Positions 16,307 to 25,001 of a DNA stretch of 64,000 nucleotides are shown here, piece by piece; within the stretch, counting starts at the first letter, position 1; every line of letters begins with the position of its first letter. The position numbers and the translations under genes were made by a program. The notes under the pieces are model-generated. The model was not told where the DNA came from, made no database searches, and saw only the letters and a list, made by a program, of their open reading frames with translations. Source of the DNA: Halotia wernerae (GTDB taxonomy: Bacteria; Cyanobacteriota; Cyanobacteriia; Cyanobacteriales; Nostocaceae); assembly GCA_034931985.1 (NCBI GenBank), contig JAYGHB010000094.1, forward strand, positions 62,001-126,000, written 5' to 3'.

Positions 16307-18133
16307 TTAACTCCGTTGCCAAATTTTAATTGTCTGATCTAAACTGCCACTTACTAACATTTCGCCGGAATCGGTGAAGGTCAATGCTGTAACTATGTTG
16401 CTATGACCTGTAAAGGTAGCCAGCAGTTCTCCGGTTTGTACATGCCACAATTTGATAGTTTTATCTGCACTACCACTGGCGATAATTTGCTCATCAGGAC
16501 TCAGAGCGATCGCATATACTCTATCTGTATGTCCTTTAAGTGTGCGAATTAATTCTCCAGTTTCTAAGTGCCAAATTTTAATTGTCTGATCCCAACTACC
16601 ACTGACGAGTAGTTTAGCATCGGCACTCATGGCCAAAGAACCAATGATGTGAGAATGACCCATGAGGATATGCAGTGGTTGTACATCTTTGAAAGTTTTG
16701 GCTTTTGTGGGAAGTAAAGTCTGCCAAACTTTGATTTTGCGGTAGCTACCTGTAACCAGAGTTTGTCCATCTCTGCTTAAAACTAGAGAATGAGCAGCTG
16801 TATCATCTAAAGAAAGGGCGATCGCTACTTGACGACGCATTAAATCCCAAAATAAAATTCTTCTGTCATCTCCACCAGTTGCTAGTATCCTGCCATCGGG
16901 GGTGAAGGCTACGCAACGCACCATGCCATTATGTTTGTGCATGATATCTATCAAGTCTAGTGCGCCCACATGCCAAATCTTAATTGTGGAATCTGCACCG
17001 CCACTAACTAAAGTCTGTCCATCTGCACTAAAGGCTAGAGAATTAACTTGATCTACTAGCCCAGATACCACCCAAGGGTATTCTGATAATGTCTCTATTA
17101 ATTCACCCTTGGTTAAATCCCAGAGTTTTGTTTCTCCAAGACTGCCACTTGCTAATATAGGTGATGTTTTAGCATTTTTATACTTAGAACTCTTAGCCGT
17201 AGAGATTCTTGAAGAGTAGGCAAGACAATTAATACCTTGAGTATGCCCTTTCAATGTCTGCCAGCATTCCCAATCGCCGATTATATCCTTTTGGGGATGC
17301 TCTGATGGTAAAGTCTGAATTGTCTCTGCGATCGCTCCGACATCAACTAATAACAGTGTATCCTTTTGGGCAATTTTTTTATTGCTCAGTGATTCTAAAT
17401 ACCAACTCAATCCCCCTGCATACAATAAGTTACTTGGAGTGACATAGAGTTTTGTTTCGGTAGATGCAATTTGATTAGTAGGTAAAAAGCCAGTAATTAC
17501 TGCGTGCTTTTCGTAACCTAATTTACTTGTAAATGGATAAAGTAAACACAGAAAAATTAATACTTGGTGACTTTTTAAATCTTCTTGAGTAACTGACCAC
17601 CTAATTTTATCTTGCTTAATACCGTTAAAACTTTCTCCGTCAGCAACGTAAACGTTAACACTTACCTGAGGATTATCTGCTAACAAATAACTAAATTTAC
17701 TTTCACCACGCAAATTTCCCTCATCGTCTAAAACCATATTTTGCAAAGTGTCTTGGGGCAATTTCTTGACTAGCTTGCCCAGACGTTCAGCCATGACTTG
17801 TTCAACAATTTGCTCCCGTACAATATAATCTTCTGCTTGCTGCTGGAAGTATTTAGGAAATGGGATCACCCAGTCAGGAGGTTCGGGATATTCCGGCGGT
17901 ATGGGAGGTGGATTTTTGGCAAGAATTTCGGCTTGTTGGCGAGAAAATTCGAAAATTTTTGCCAATGTCTCGCCCAAAAATGTCATAATCTCACTGTGGC
18001 AGCCTTTAACTTGACTTTTCAGCAAAGATAGGTGATTAGTTTTGGGTTTTTTCACACGTTGAATGAAGTCAGCCTGTTGTGTTTTTAATAAGCTAATCCA
18101 ATCCATCTGCATTCCAGCGGCAAAATATTGCAT
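16307..18133 (-). CDS. WD40-repeat protein with cyanobacterial N-terminal domain
   Basis: 608 residues. The N-terminal ~285 residues (FIQRVKKPKTNHLSLLKSQV, a Pro-rich NPPPIPPEYPEPPDWVIPFP, then QVIEQ-type helices) form a domain I cannot name. The C-terminal half has seven WD40 units, from ECWQTLKGHTQGINCLAYS to the final LVSGSLDQTIKIWQRS, enough for one propeller. Two units carry short insertions (KSSKYKNAKTS in the first; PTKAKTFKDVQPL between four and five). It is probably a scaffold or sensor protein. There is no HTH or ATPase, unlike the STAND protein at 5.2-8.9 kb. ATGs at codons 8 and 10 are alternatives. Confidence 0.85.
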   Translation of the reverse strand: MQYFAAGMQMDWISLLKTQQADFIQRVKKPKTNHLSLLKSQVKGCHSEIMTFLGETLAKIFEFSRQQAEILAKNPPPIPPEYPEPPDWVIPFPKYFQQQAEDYIVREQIVEQVMAERLGKLVKKLPQDTLQNMVLDDEGNLRGESKFSYLLADNPQVSVNVYVADGESFNGIKQDKIRWSVTQEDLKSHQVLIFLCLLYPFTSKLGYEKHAVITGFLPTNQIASTETKLYVTPSNLLYAGGLSWYLESLSNKKIAQKDTLLLVDVGAIAETIQTLPSEHPQKDIIGDWECWQTLKGHTQGINCLAYSSRISTAKSSKYKNAKTSPILASGSLGETKLWDLTKGELIETLSEYPWVVSGLVDQVNSLAFSADGQTLVSGGADSTIKIWHVGALDLIDIMHKHNGMVRCVAFTPDGRILATGGDDRRILFWDLMRRQVAIALSLDDTAAHSLVLSRDGQTLVTGSYRKIKVWQTLLPTKAKTFKDVQPLHILMGHSHIIGSLAMSADAKLLVSGSWDQTIKIWHLETGELIRTLKGHTDRVYAIALSPDEQIIASGSADKTIKLWHVQTGELLATFTGHSNIVTALTFTDSGEMLVSGSLDQTIKIWQRS

Positions 18134-18534
18134 ACCTAAGGTAAGCTATACCAACGCAATTACTCAAGTTTATAACCTCTAGTTAATTAAAAATTCAGTG
18201 ATCATCGCAGTCTAACAGAACACAGTTGTAAATATGTGTTTTTGACCAGTATCAACCTAGACAGATGATATGACTGAGGTATAGACGATTAAATAATGTC
18301 AGTTAATTCTAGCTAACCCAAAGAGCAAGATACTGTTTCTAGGAAAACAGTTCTATTGATCCAACAAGCATTGGTATAGTGATCGCCAAGTAGTTTAGGA
18401 AATAAACCAATCATAAAACCCTGACACCAAAAAACTTTCAAACCTGTTCCCTGTTCCCTACTTATATGGTATATATGAAAGCACGGTAATCCTAGCAATG
18501 AGCCGTAGATTTTAGTTGTAGAGGTACAGCACCA
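18134..18534. other. Gene-free spacer with a dispersed repeat
   Basis: About 400 bp between the WD40 gene and cysA with no convincing gene. The segment 18421-18460, read on the minus strand, gives a GGGAACAGG-rich stretch followed by TTTGAAAGTTTTTTGGTGTC, closely matching 33433-33470. The cysA start lies just downstream, preceded by an AGAGGT stretch. Confidence 0.55.
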
Positions 18535-19551
18535 GTGGGCATAGTAGTTGAGAGTGTATCCAAGCATTTCGGAAGCTTTAAAGCAGTCGATCAGGTCAGT
18601 TTGGAAATCAAGAGTGGTTCCCTGGTTGCTTTGCTGGGGCCGTCAGGATCCGGTAAATCTACCTTGCTGCGGTTGATTGCAGGTTTGGAGATGCCAGATA
18701 GCGGTAAAATCTTGCTCACTGCTAAAGATGCCACATATCAAAGCGTACAAGAACGAAATATTGGGTTTGTGTTTCAGCACTATGCTTTGTTTAAGCATCT
18801 AACTGTGCGACAAAACATTGCCTTTGGGTTAGAAATTCGCAAAGCCCAAACAAAGAAGATTAAAGGGCGGGTAGAACAGTTACTAGAATTGGTGCAATTG
18901 AGTGGATTAGGCGATCGCTATCCATCACAACTTTCTGGTGGTCAAAGACAACGGGTAGCCTTGGCCAGGGCGCTAGCGGTGGAACCGAGCGTATTATTGC
19001 TAGATGAACCTTTTGGCGCACTTGATGCCAAAGTCCGTAAAGACTTGCGGGCATGGTTACGCCGCCTCCATGATGAAGTTCATGTTACCACTGTTTTCGT
19101 CACCCACGACCAAGAAGAAGCAATGGAAGTTTCTGATGAAGTTGTGGTGATGAATCAAGGGCGTGTAGAACAGATAGGTACACCAGCGGATATCTACGAC
19201 AATCCTGCTACGGCGTTTGTGATGAGTTTCATCGGGCCAGTCAACGTTTTACCCAATACCTCAAAGATTTTCCAAAGTAGTGGCTTTGACTCGCAATATC
19301 CTCAAGTATTTTTGCGCCCCCAAGATGTGGTGATTGAAAGGCAGTCAAATGGTACTACTGCACCTGCGACAGTGACTCGATTAATACATCTGGGTTGGGA
19401 AATTCAAGTGGAATTAACTTTAGACGATGGGCAAGTGGTAGCAGCGCATTTAACACGCGATCGCTTTAATGAGTTACAGATAGAACCACAACAACGGGTA
19501 TATGTCAAGCCAAAAGATGCGAAATCTTTTCCCCTGTATTATTCAATTTAA
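18535..19551 (+). CDS. cysA: Sulfate/thiosulfate ABC transporter ATPase CysA
   Basis: 338 residues from a GTG start with a modest AGAGG upstream. Walker A GPSGSGKST (35-43), signature LSGGQRQR (133-140), Walker B LLLDEPFGALDAK (155-167) and the switch His191 are all present. IGPVNVLP and the C-terminal TOBE-like region (VFLRPQDVVIER...DRFNEL) are characteristic of sulfate importers of the CysA type. It would energise uptake with CysT, CysW and a binding protein, none of which is encoded here, so its partners must lie elsewhere. A molybdate or other oxyanion role is less likely given the C-terminus. Confidence 0.92.
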   Translation: MGIVVESVSKHFGSFKAVDQVSLEIKSGSLVALLGPSGSGKSTLLRLIAGLEMPDSGKILLTAKDATYQSVQERNIGFVFQHYALFKHLTVRQNIAFGLEIRKAQTKKIKGRVEQLLELVQLSGLGDRYPSQLSGGQRQRVALARALAVEPSVLLLDEPFGALDAKVRKDLRAWLRRLHDEVHVTTVFVTHDQEEAMEVSDEVVVMNQGRVEQIGTPADIYDNPATAFVMSFIGPVNVLPNTSKIFQSSGFDSQYPQVFLRPQDVVIERQSNGTTAPATVTRLIHLGWEIQVELTLDDGQVVAAHLTRDRFNELQIEPQQRVYVKPKDAKSFPLYYSI

Positions 19552-19569
19552 GATTGGGGAATGTCAATA

Positions 19570-19896
19570 CTACCGAAGCACCGATTGCATATTTTGCAAT
19601 TGACACTTTGCTTGGGCTGTACCCAAGCGTTCGATTACCTGTTCTGCACTCATGAGACGCTTCAGTACTACTTGACCAATTGCCTTACTAGCAATTGCTG
19701 AGGTTGTTGGTTTGACTTCCACGGTTAAAATAGCCTCTTCCACTCGATAAAGCCACAGCAATTCGTTATTTTCCACTAAACAAATACTTATGCGCTGAAT
19801 CTCTGGTTGCCGTCGCCATGCGGTTATCTGCCATAGTCCTTCAGATGCCCACACTCTACCAACAGTCCATCCCTCAGAAAGAAAGAAATACTTCAC
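19570..19896 (-). CDS. Hypothetical protein, 108 aa
   Basis: A convergent gene 18 bp from cysA. The protein starts MKYFFLSEGWTVGRVWASEG, is soluble, and ends with an Ala/Gln-rich helix (SAEQVIERLGTAQAKCQLQN). No named domain was recognised. The even codon use, lack of low complexity and compact spacing support a real gene. Confidence 0.65.
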   Translation of the reverse strand: MKYFFLSEGWTVGRVWASEGLWQITAWRRQPEIQRISICLVENNELLWLYRVEEAILTVEVKPTTSAIASKAIGQVVLKRLMSAEQVIERLGTAQAKCQLQNMQSVLR

Positions 19897-20161
19897 GTTT
19901 TTAGTCTCTCACTATTAGACTTTTTAATCTCGTATTCGCAACCTTGAAATCATCTCCAGTCGATGATGTATAAAAATGAGATTTGTAATTAAAGCCATCA
20001 CGACGAACTTTGACGAGAAGTCACCCTGCTTATGAATTTACGACAAATTTAATGAATGTGTGAAATTTTAATTAAATAAAAAGTTTTGAACAGTTACTAA
20101 GACTGCTCCCCCTGCTCTTTGAAGTTGTTCCACTTGAAGAGCAGCGCCTTGCAAAGGAAAC

Positions 20162-20185
20162 CCAGACGCTACGCGTAGCGTCTGG
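20162..20185. repeat. 24-bp perfect palindrome in a dispersed repeat
   Basis: A perfect palindrome centred on ACGCGT, with arms reading CCAGACGCT and AGCGTCTGG. It belongs to a dispersed family (GCTATGCCGCAGGCTTTACG) with relatives at 23935-24110 (reverse orientation), 26985-27075 and, more loosely, 57860-57900. The surrounding spacer 19897-20227 also has a CTGCTCTT/AAGAGCAG hairpin at 20112-20144 and no gene. Confidence 0.75.
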
Positions 20186-20227
20186 TAGAGTTGCTATGCC
20201 GCAGGCTTTACGCGTAGCGTCTACCCC

Positions 20228-21403
20228 CTACCCCCTGTCTCTTCTGTGACGGCGACGTTTGAAGAATGCTAAACCAGCAAGCGCTAACCCTGAACCTGCA
20301 ACAGTATAAGGTTCAGGTACGGCGGGGGTGGCGACGTAAATGCCTTTAGTTCCATCAGCGAGTGCAGCACCGAAAGCGATTTGACCGCGATTATTTAGTC
20401 CCTCTAGTCCAAAAGAATTAATTTCTGTGACTGTGGAACCCAAAAGTTTGTCACCAGTAGCAATAACCTTGTTTTTGACGGGATCTGACCCAGTAAAAAT
20501 GCCTTCTTCTCCAGAGTTCAAAAAAGCCCAAAAGGCTACTGTCCCTTGGTTGTTAATCGCAGGAGAATCAAAAAAGGTAGAAAAAGCACCGCTGGTGTCA
20601 GCGATGGTGTTGAGTGACCCACCGTTACCAGTAAAAATACCTTGCTCTCCAGAATTTAAATCAGCCAGAAAGGCAACAGTACCTTCATCGTTAAGTGGGG
20701 AACCGTTACCAGAGAGGGAACTAAAGGAACTTTTGGTATCAGCAATGGTAGTAGTCACCTGATTATTGCGAGTTACCAGACTTGCACCTGGTAAAACAAA
20801 AGATACTGTGCCTTGATTGTTGATTACAGGATTACCACCATCTACCTTAGCAATCAAGGTAAGTTTTCCTCTACTGCCAGTGTAGATGTAGCCAGATTCA
20901 TTATCTGCAAAGGCCACCGTACCGCTGTCGTTGATTGAAGGTTGCGATACCAGAAAGCTTCCAGCATTAGCGTCGAAGGAAATAGTGTTCAGCGCCCCAC
21001 CATTGCCAGTGTAAATGCCAACACCAGGACCGACTCCATTCAGCACACCTCCTTTGAGGGCAGCTTTAAAGGCTACTGTTCCAGAATTGTTGATGACAGG
21101 ATTGCCAATGGTATCGAAAGATCCATTGATGGTGTCAGTAATTTTGGTAATAGATCCGCCGCTACTGGTGAAAATACCTCTGCCTGTTTCGTCCTCAGCG
21201 ATAAAAGCTACTCTCCCTAAGTTATTAATAGCGGGAGACAATAACTCAGGATAGGAACCACTAAAAGGACTACTGGTAGTATCTACAATTTTTTTAAAAG
21301 TAATGGAGGCGGCTGTAGCTTTGCTTGTAGGAAGCATGTTCACAACTATGCCGAATACCATTGCTGTTGCTAAGTTTTTAATTACAGTCATAGCTTTTGT
21401 CAC
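20228..21403 (-). CDS. PEP-CTERM surface protein with internal repeats
   Basis: 391 residues. An N-terminal signal peptide (to about KATAA, residue 32) targets export. The body repeats a ~45-residue unit of the form 'PAINNxGTVAFxA...GIFTGxGGxLxTIADTxG' seven or more times. The C-terminus carries a PEP-CTERM sorting signal: AVPEPYTVAGSGLALAGLAF then the basic tail KRRRHRRDRG. Such proteins are cut and anchored by an exosortase/archaeosortase-type enzyme and end up on the surface or in the matrix. The repeat type matches choice-of-anchor proteins of unknown role. The gene end runs into a repeat-rich spacer. Confidence 0.88.
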   Translation of the reverse strand: MTKAMTVIKNLATAMVFGIVVNMLPTSKATAASITFKKIVDTTSSPFSGSYPELLSPAINNLGRVAFIAEDETGRGIFTSSGGSITKITDTINGSFDTIGNPVINNSGTVAFKAALKGGVLNGVGPGVGIYTGNGGALNTISFDANAGSFLVSQPSINDSGTVAFADNESGYIYTGSRGKLTLIAKVDGGNPVINNQGTVSFVLPGASLVTRNNQVTTTIADTKSSFSSLSGNGSPLNDEGTVAFLADLNSGEQGIFTGNGGSLNTIADTSGAFSTFFDSPAINNQGTVAFWAFLNSGEEGIFTGSDPVKNKVIATGDKLLGSTVTEINSFGLEGLNNRGQIAFGAALADGTKGIYVATPAVPEPYTVAGSGLALAGLAFFKRRRHRRDRG

Positions 21404-21465
21404 TTAAATATTTCTGAATTTCATACGACGTTGGGTCAATTTATTAACTATCTTGTTGCTTTTGG

Positions 21466-21615
21466 ATCAAAAATGGCAAAATTTGGATCCAATATGATGG
21501 AACTGAGATTGGCATTGCTAATGAGTTAGTTAAGTTAGGAGTACCAAAAGAAGATATTGTTTTAGCATTTCATGAACCATTGGTGAGACAGTATACAGGT
21601 TTTGCAGTTGGCTAA
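21466..21615 (+). pseudogene. XisI C-terminal remnant
   Basis: An open frame of 50 codons reads IKNGKIWIQYDGTEIGIANE, then LVKLGVPKEDIVLAFHEPLV and RQYTGFAVG before the stop at 21613-21615. This is the conserved C-terminal half of XisI (fdxN-element excision controlling factor). No start codon or N-terminal half precedes it, nor is a xisH gene present. XisI/XisH pairs are numerous in heterocystous cyanobacteria; this is a leftover of one copy. Function is lost. Confidence 0.8.
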
Positions 21616-21653
21616 TTTCAATTTGTTACGAATTTGCGAAATCATTTGAGGAA

Positions 21654-23822
21654 CTAAAACTCAGACCGAGGCAAATGGCGGATAATTTCAGCTACTGACC
21701 AAGCTTGGGCGACAGCACCTTTGGGTTTATAAGGTGGGTCGCCATCAAAAATTTCTGAAACAGAGCCAAGACAAGCATCAGATAGCAGGTGATCTAATAG
21801 GGGTTGCCAACTAAAGGGAAGTTGCTCTTGGGGATAAAAACGCTGCCAAGCGCGGGTAAAAGGGCCAATCAACCAGCCCCAAACAGTACCCTGATGATAG
21901 GCGCGATCGCGTTCTTCCGAATTGCCCATATATTTGCCTATATATTCTGGATCGGCGGGATCAAGGCTGCGAAGACCGTAGGGAGTAAGTAAGCGCTCAG
22001 TTGCCAAATCGAGTACTAAAAGGCCTTGCCGCTGTGAAAACCCACAATGGTGTAGTGATAGCGCCAAAACTGCATTTGGACGAATTTGAGAATTGCGGCG
22101 ATCGTCCGGCTCAATAGTATCGTAAAAATAGTTTCGCTGTGGATTCCAAAACTTTTGCAGAGAAACCGTTACCTGTTGTGCTTGTTGAGCATAACGCTGT
22201 GCCTGCTTTGCTAAACGTACCGAATCGCCTAATTGTAGTTGGCTTAATCGTTCTGCCCATTGACTCATCCAACATAAAGCAGAATACCAAAGTGCATTGA
22301 TTTCTACTGGCTTACCGCGACGAGGAGTCACAGGCTGTCCTCCAACCACTGCATCCATCCAGGTGAGGGCTACACCACCAGCATCCCAACCAACTAATCC
22401 ATCTGTAGCATCAACTTGGATATTGAAGCGTGTACCACCAACAAACGCTTTATGAATTTGCTGTACAACTGAAAATTGCTCTGCTAAAAACTGCCAGTCT
22501 TGGGTAGCTTCTAAGTAAAGCCCTAAAGTTTCAATCCACCACAGCGCTGCGTCAATACTGTTATAAAACGGTTCACCATCAGCATCAGGAAAAGCGTTAG
22601 GAACTAGTCCTTGGTGACAGTAACGCCCAAAAGTTTGCAATAGCCCTTTTGCCAAGTCAAAACGCTTAGTTACTAGTGCCAAACCTGGCAAGGCAATCAA
22701 GGTATCACGACCCCAGTCATTGAACCAGTGATAACCAGCAATAACTGTAGGGCCAGTAATTGAAGCTCGATAGACAATAAACTGATCCCCTGCTCTTAAT
22801 AGTTGCTGCCAAATTGGGGAATAGGGTATGGGGCATTGGGCATTGGGGAGGCAGTGCGTTGGGCGGGTTTCCCGACTTGTAGCAACTGCCGTCATTGGGA
22901 ATAGGTTATTATTCTCTTCCCCAGCCTCCCCAGCCTCTCCTTGTTCCCATCCAAAAATCTGGGAAAGCCTTTCTTGCTCGGCATCTACAGCTTCTGCAAA
23001 AGTTTCAGGGGTAAGGATAGCTTGCTGTGGGTCGGGAAAACCCATGCGTGCTTCTAAAGTCACTGCGTCTCCTGGCTGGAGAGTGACACTCAAATAACCA
23101 GGGCTGTAGAGGTCTTCGCGATCGCCTAGTCCCCGTTGTGTCTCTTCTGGTAAACCATAATTCCAGTACCAAACTGCATCTGCGTGATATTCTCCTTGCG
23201 TCCAGCGTAAGTGCCAAGGTGTCCCAAAATTTCCCGAAATAATTGCTTGCAGACAGACTTGCTGTGGACCGAGTAATTGTGAAAACTGTAAGCCTGGATT
23301 AGCAATTTGCTGGTGATGAAAGTCGCGATCGCAGATCAGTAATCGCAGTCTTAAAATCGCTGTATCACGTCCCTCATAGCGATAGTGCATCAAAATTCGA
23401 TGGCATAAATGGGAGTGGAAATTTTCACTTTCTTCTTGATTTTCTACTCCCCATTCCCTACTTTCTTCCCAACCATAAGGCATCATTAACTGCCTACTTA
23501 ACTGCCAATTATCCTCACTCCAAATCCATTTGGGAACTGGGTTAATATCAAAAGAGCGCAGCAGTTTGTAGCCTGTTGGCTCAATTGTACGGTTCCCCCA
23601 AAAATTTGTACCTAAAGCTATAACTTGCCCGGATACTTCCAAGCTAGCTTCTAAATGCGAAACCAACAAGGTACGCCCAGAAGGGGGATTGGTCGCAGCA
23701 AACAGCCAACCGTGATAAGTGCGGGTGCGGACATCAGAAACGGTACCACTGGCAAAACTTCCCAAGCCATTGGTGAGCAACCATTCTCTTGTATCTAAAT
23801 CAGGTGTATCTAAATCAGGCAT
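21654..23822 (-). CDS. Glycogen debranching enzyme (amylo-alpha-1,6-glucosidase type)
   Basis: 722 residues. An N-terminal domain (REWLLTNGLGSFASGTVSDV, RTRTYHGWL) precedes an (alpha/alpha)6 catalytic barrel with GYHWFNDWGRDTLIALPGLA, the acid KPVEINALWYSALCW and the C-terminal RDRAYHQGTVWGWLIGPFTR. It removes branches from glycogen. Two Gly/Glu-rich segments, residues ~118-135 (EESREWGVENQEESEN) and ~293-338 (GEAGEAGEENNN...PTHCLPNAQCPIPYSPIW), are encoded by dispersed repeats inserted in frame. A duplicated DLDTPDLDT opens the protein. It remains open through these inserts and has the conserved catalytic blocks, so it is probably active. Confidence 0.92.
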   Translation of the reverse strand: MPDLDTPDLDTREWLLTNGLGSFASGTVSDVRTRTYHGWLFAATNPPSGRTLLVSHLEASLEVSGQVIALGTNFWGNRTIEPTGYKLLRSFDINPVPKWIWSEDNWQLSRQLMMPYGWEESREWGVENQEESENFHSHLCHRILMHYRYEGRDTAILRLRLLICDRDFHHQQIANPGLQFSQLLGPQQVCLQAIISGNFGTPWHLRWTQGEYHADAVWYWNYGLPEETQRGLGDREDLYSPGYLSVTLQPGDAVTLEARMGFPDPQQAILTPETFAEAVDAEQERLSQIFGWEQGEAGEAGEENNNLFPMTAVATSRETRPTHCLPNAQCPIPYSPIWQQLLRAGDQFIVYRASITGPTVIAGYHWFNDWGRDTLIALPGLALVTKRFDLAKGLLQTFGRYCHQGLVPNAFPDADGEPFYNSIDAALWWIETLGLYLEATQDWQFLAEQFSVVQQIHKAFVGGTRFNIQVDATDGLVGWDAGGVALTWMDAVVGGQPVTPRRGKPVEINALWYSALCWMSQWAERLSQLQLGDSVRLAKQAQRYAQQAQQVTVSLQKFWNPQRNYFYDTIEPDDRRNSQIRPNAVLALSLHHCGFSQRQGLLVLDLATERLLTPYGLRSLDPADPEYIGKYMGNSEERDRAYHQGTVWGWLIGPFTRAWQRFYPQEQLPFSWQPLLDHLLSDACLGSVSEIFDGDPPYKPKGAVAQAWSVAEIIRHLPRSEF
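22814..22848. repeat. Heptamer repeat (GGGCATT type) inside the debranching gene
   Basis: The segment TTGGGGAATAGGGTATGGGG followed by CATTGGGCATTGGGG is the reverse-strand form of the CCCCATG/CCCAATG heptamers that occupy spacers at 28296-28326 and 59930-59967. Here it lies in frame inside a gene and codes the odd segment PNAQCPIPYSPIW of the enzyme. Confidence 0.75.
22850..22890. repeat. 41-bp palindromic repeat inside the debranching gene
   Basis: GGCAGTGCGTTG...GCAACTGCC forms an imperfect inverted repeat (GGCAGT/ACTGCC ends, GGCGGG/TTTCCCG centre). It is followed by CCTCCCCAG tandem units (22919-22940). The element resembles a short mobile or hairpin-forming repeat, inserted without breaking the reading frame. 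Confidence 0.65.
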
Positions 23823-23837
23823 TTGCTACTCAAAATC

Positions 23838-23862
23838 GTTATGACTATGATATAGTCGTAAC
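23838..23862. promoter_or_regulatory. Inverted repeat upstream of the debranching gene
   Basis: GTTATGACTAT and ATAGTCGTAAC form an 11-bp dyad with one mismatch around a 3-base centre, starting 16 bp upstream of the start codon of the minus-strand gene. It could be an operator or a 5' hairpin. No other regulatory evidence. Confidence 0.4.
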
Positions 23863-23934
23863 AGATCGTAATCAAACTGTGAATCAGCCCTGTTCGGCTT
23901 TGCCGTTCCCAAAAAATAGGAGGGTAGCCCGACC

Positions 23935-24110
23935 TAGGGGACTGTGTTAGCGCAACGTAAAGCCTGCGGCATAGCAACTCTTGGAGCTAGAGCGAAGCTT
24001 TGGCTTTCTTGAAAAGTTTTGCGCTCCTGTTACCCGGACGCGCAAACTTTCCGCTTTAGCGATACGCTTAGAGCGAGTCATGGAGCGTCACCCGAAAGGG
24101 TGAAGCAGCA
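23935..24110. repeat. Dispersed palindromic repeats upstream of the peroxiredoxin gene
   Basis: Contains AAAGCCTGCGGCATAGCAAC, the reverse complement of the repeat at 20162-20222, followed by AGAGCGAAGC and GCTTAGAGCGAGT-type units. No gene is present in the spacer 23823-24184. The promoter of the peroxiredoxin gene must lie downstream of this block, but I cannot define it. Confidence 0.6.
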
Positions 24111-24184
24111 TAGATGGGTGAGTTTTACTTAGCCCAGATTCCAGCGCCACTATAACGGATATAAGTTGAAGGAGAATTAGATTA

Positions 24185-24796
24185 ATGTCCCTCACTTACG
24201 GAACAGAAGGAAGCCTTCGTGTTGGTCAACAGGCTCCTGATTTTACAGCAACGGCTGTAATGGATCAGGAATTTAAGACAATTAAACTTTCCGAATATCG
24301 CGGTAAGTATGTCGTCCTATTTTTCTACCCTCTAGACTTTACCTTTGTTTGCCCAACTGAAATCACAGCCTTTAGCGATCGCTACGAAGAATTCAAGAAA
24401 ATCAACACGGAAGTCCTTGGGGCTTCTGTTGATAGTGAATTCTCCCACCTCGCTTGGATTCAAACGGATCGCAAGTCTGGTGGCGTGGGCGACCTGAATT
24501 ATCCTCTAGTCTCCGATATTAAGAAAGAGATTAGCGCCGCTTACAACGTCCTTGACCCAGCAGCAGGCATTGCCTTGCGTGGTCTATTCATCATCGACAA
24601 AGATGGTATCATACAGCACGCCACTATTAACAACTTAGCTTTTGGTCGTAGCGTCGATGAAACCCTGCGGACATTGCAAGCAATTCAGTACGTTCAGTCC
24701 CACCCTGACGAAGTTTGCCCTGCTGGTTGGCAACCTGGGGATAAGACTATGAATCCCGATCCAGTGAAGTCAAAAGTATACTTCTCTGCTGTCTAG
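24185..24796 (+). CDS. 2-Cys peroxiredoxin
   Basis: 203 residues, the normal length for a typical 2-Cys peroxiredoxin. The peroxidatic Cys56 lies in FTFVCPTEITAF and the resolving Cys178 in HPDEVCPAGW. It reduces peroxides with electrons from thioredoxin; in cyanobacteria this enzyme is a main peroxide sink during photosynthesis. The GGVGDL motif (~99-104) and the C-terminal VYF are the features linked to sensitivity to overoxidation, though GGVG departs slightly from the usual GGLG. An AAGGAG site lies 12 bases before the ATG. A strong hairpin follows. Confidence 0.96.
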   Translation: MSLTYGTEGSLRVGQQAPDFTATAVMDQEFKTIKLSEYRGKYVVLFFYPLDFTFVCPTEITAFSDRYEEFKKINTEVLGASVDSEFSHLAWIQTDRKSGGVGDLNYPLVSDIKKEISAAYNVLDPAAGIALRGLFIIDKDGIIQHATINNLAFGRSVDETLRTLQAIQYVQSHPDEVCPAGWQPGDKTMNPDPVKSKVYFSAV

Positions 24797-24852
24797 ATTT
24801 CGTTAGCTAGAAAACTCCCAGCCAACCTGTTGGAGTTGAAGGCAGAATTAAT

Positions 24853-24913
24853 AACCACAGATAAACACAGGTACACCTTAAAACAGTATCAGTCTCCGTG
24901 TCTATCTGTGGTT
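24853..24913 (+). terminator. Terminator-like hairpin after the peroxiredoxin gene
   Basis: AACCACAGATAAACAC pairs with GTGTCTATCTGTGGTT (one mismatch) and TTTTTT follows. The loop of about 29 bases is long. The stem resembles a dispersed ACCACAGATAAACACAG repeat used in many Nostoc spacers, so it may be a repeat serving as terminator. Confidence 0.7.
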
Positions 24914-25001
24914 TTTTCATCAGATATTTAATTTTTGAAATAACTTCAGTACACCTCTACCTCCCTTCTTTACTATCCCCCTTCGGGTTAGGAATCAAAA
25001 T

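Noticed and set aside
18313..18567. 84-residue frame antisense to the cysA start
   Set aside because: It overlaps a strong gene start, is made partly of the dispersed repeat at 18421-18460 and looks unlike a protein family.
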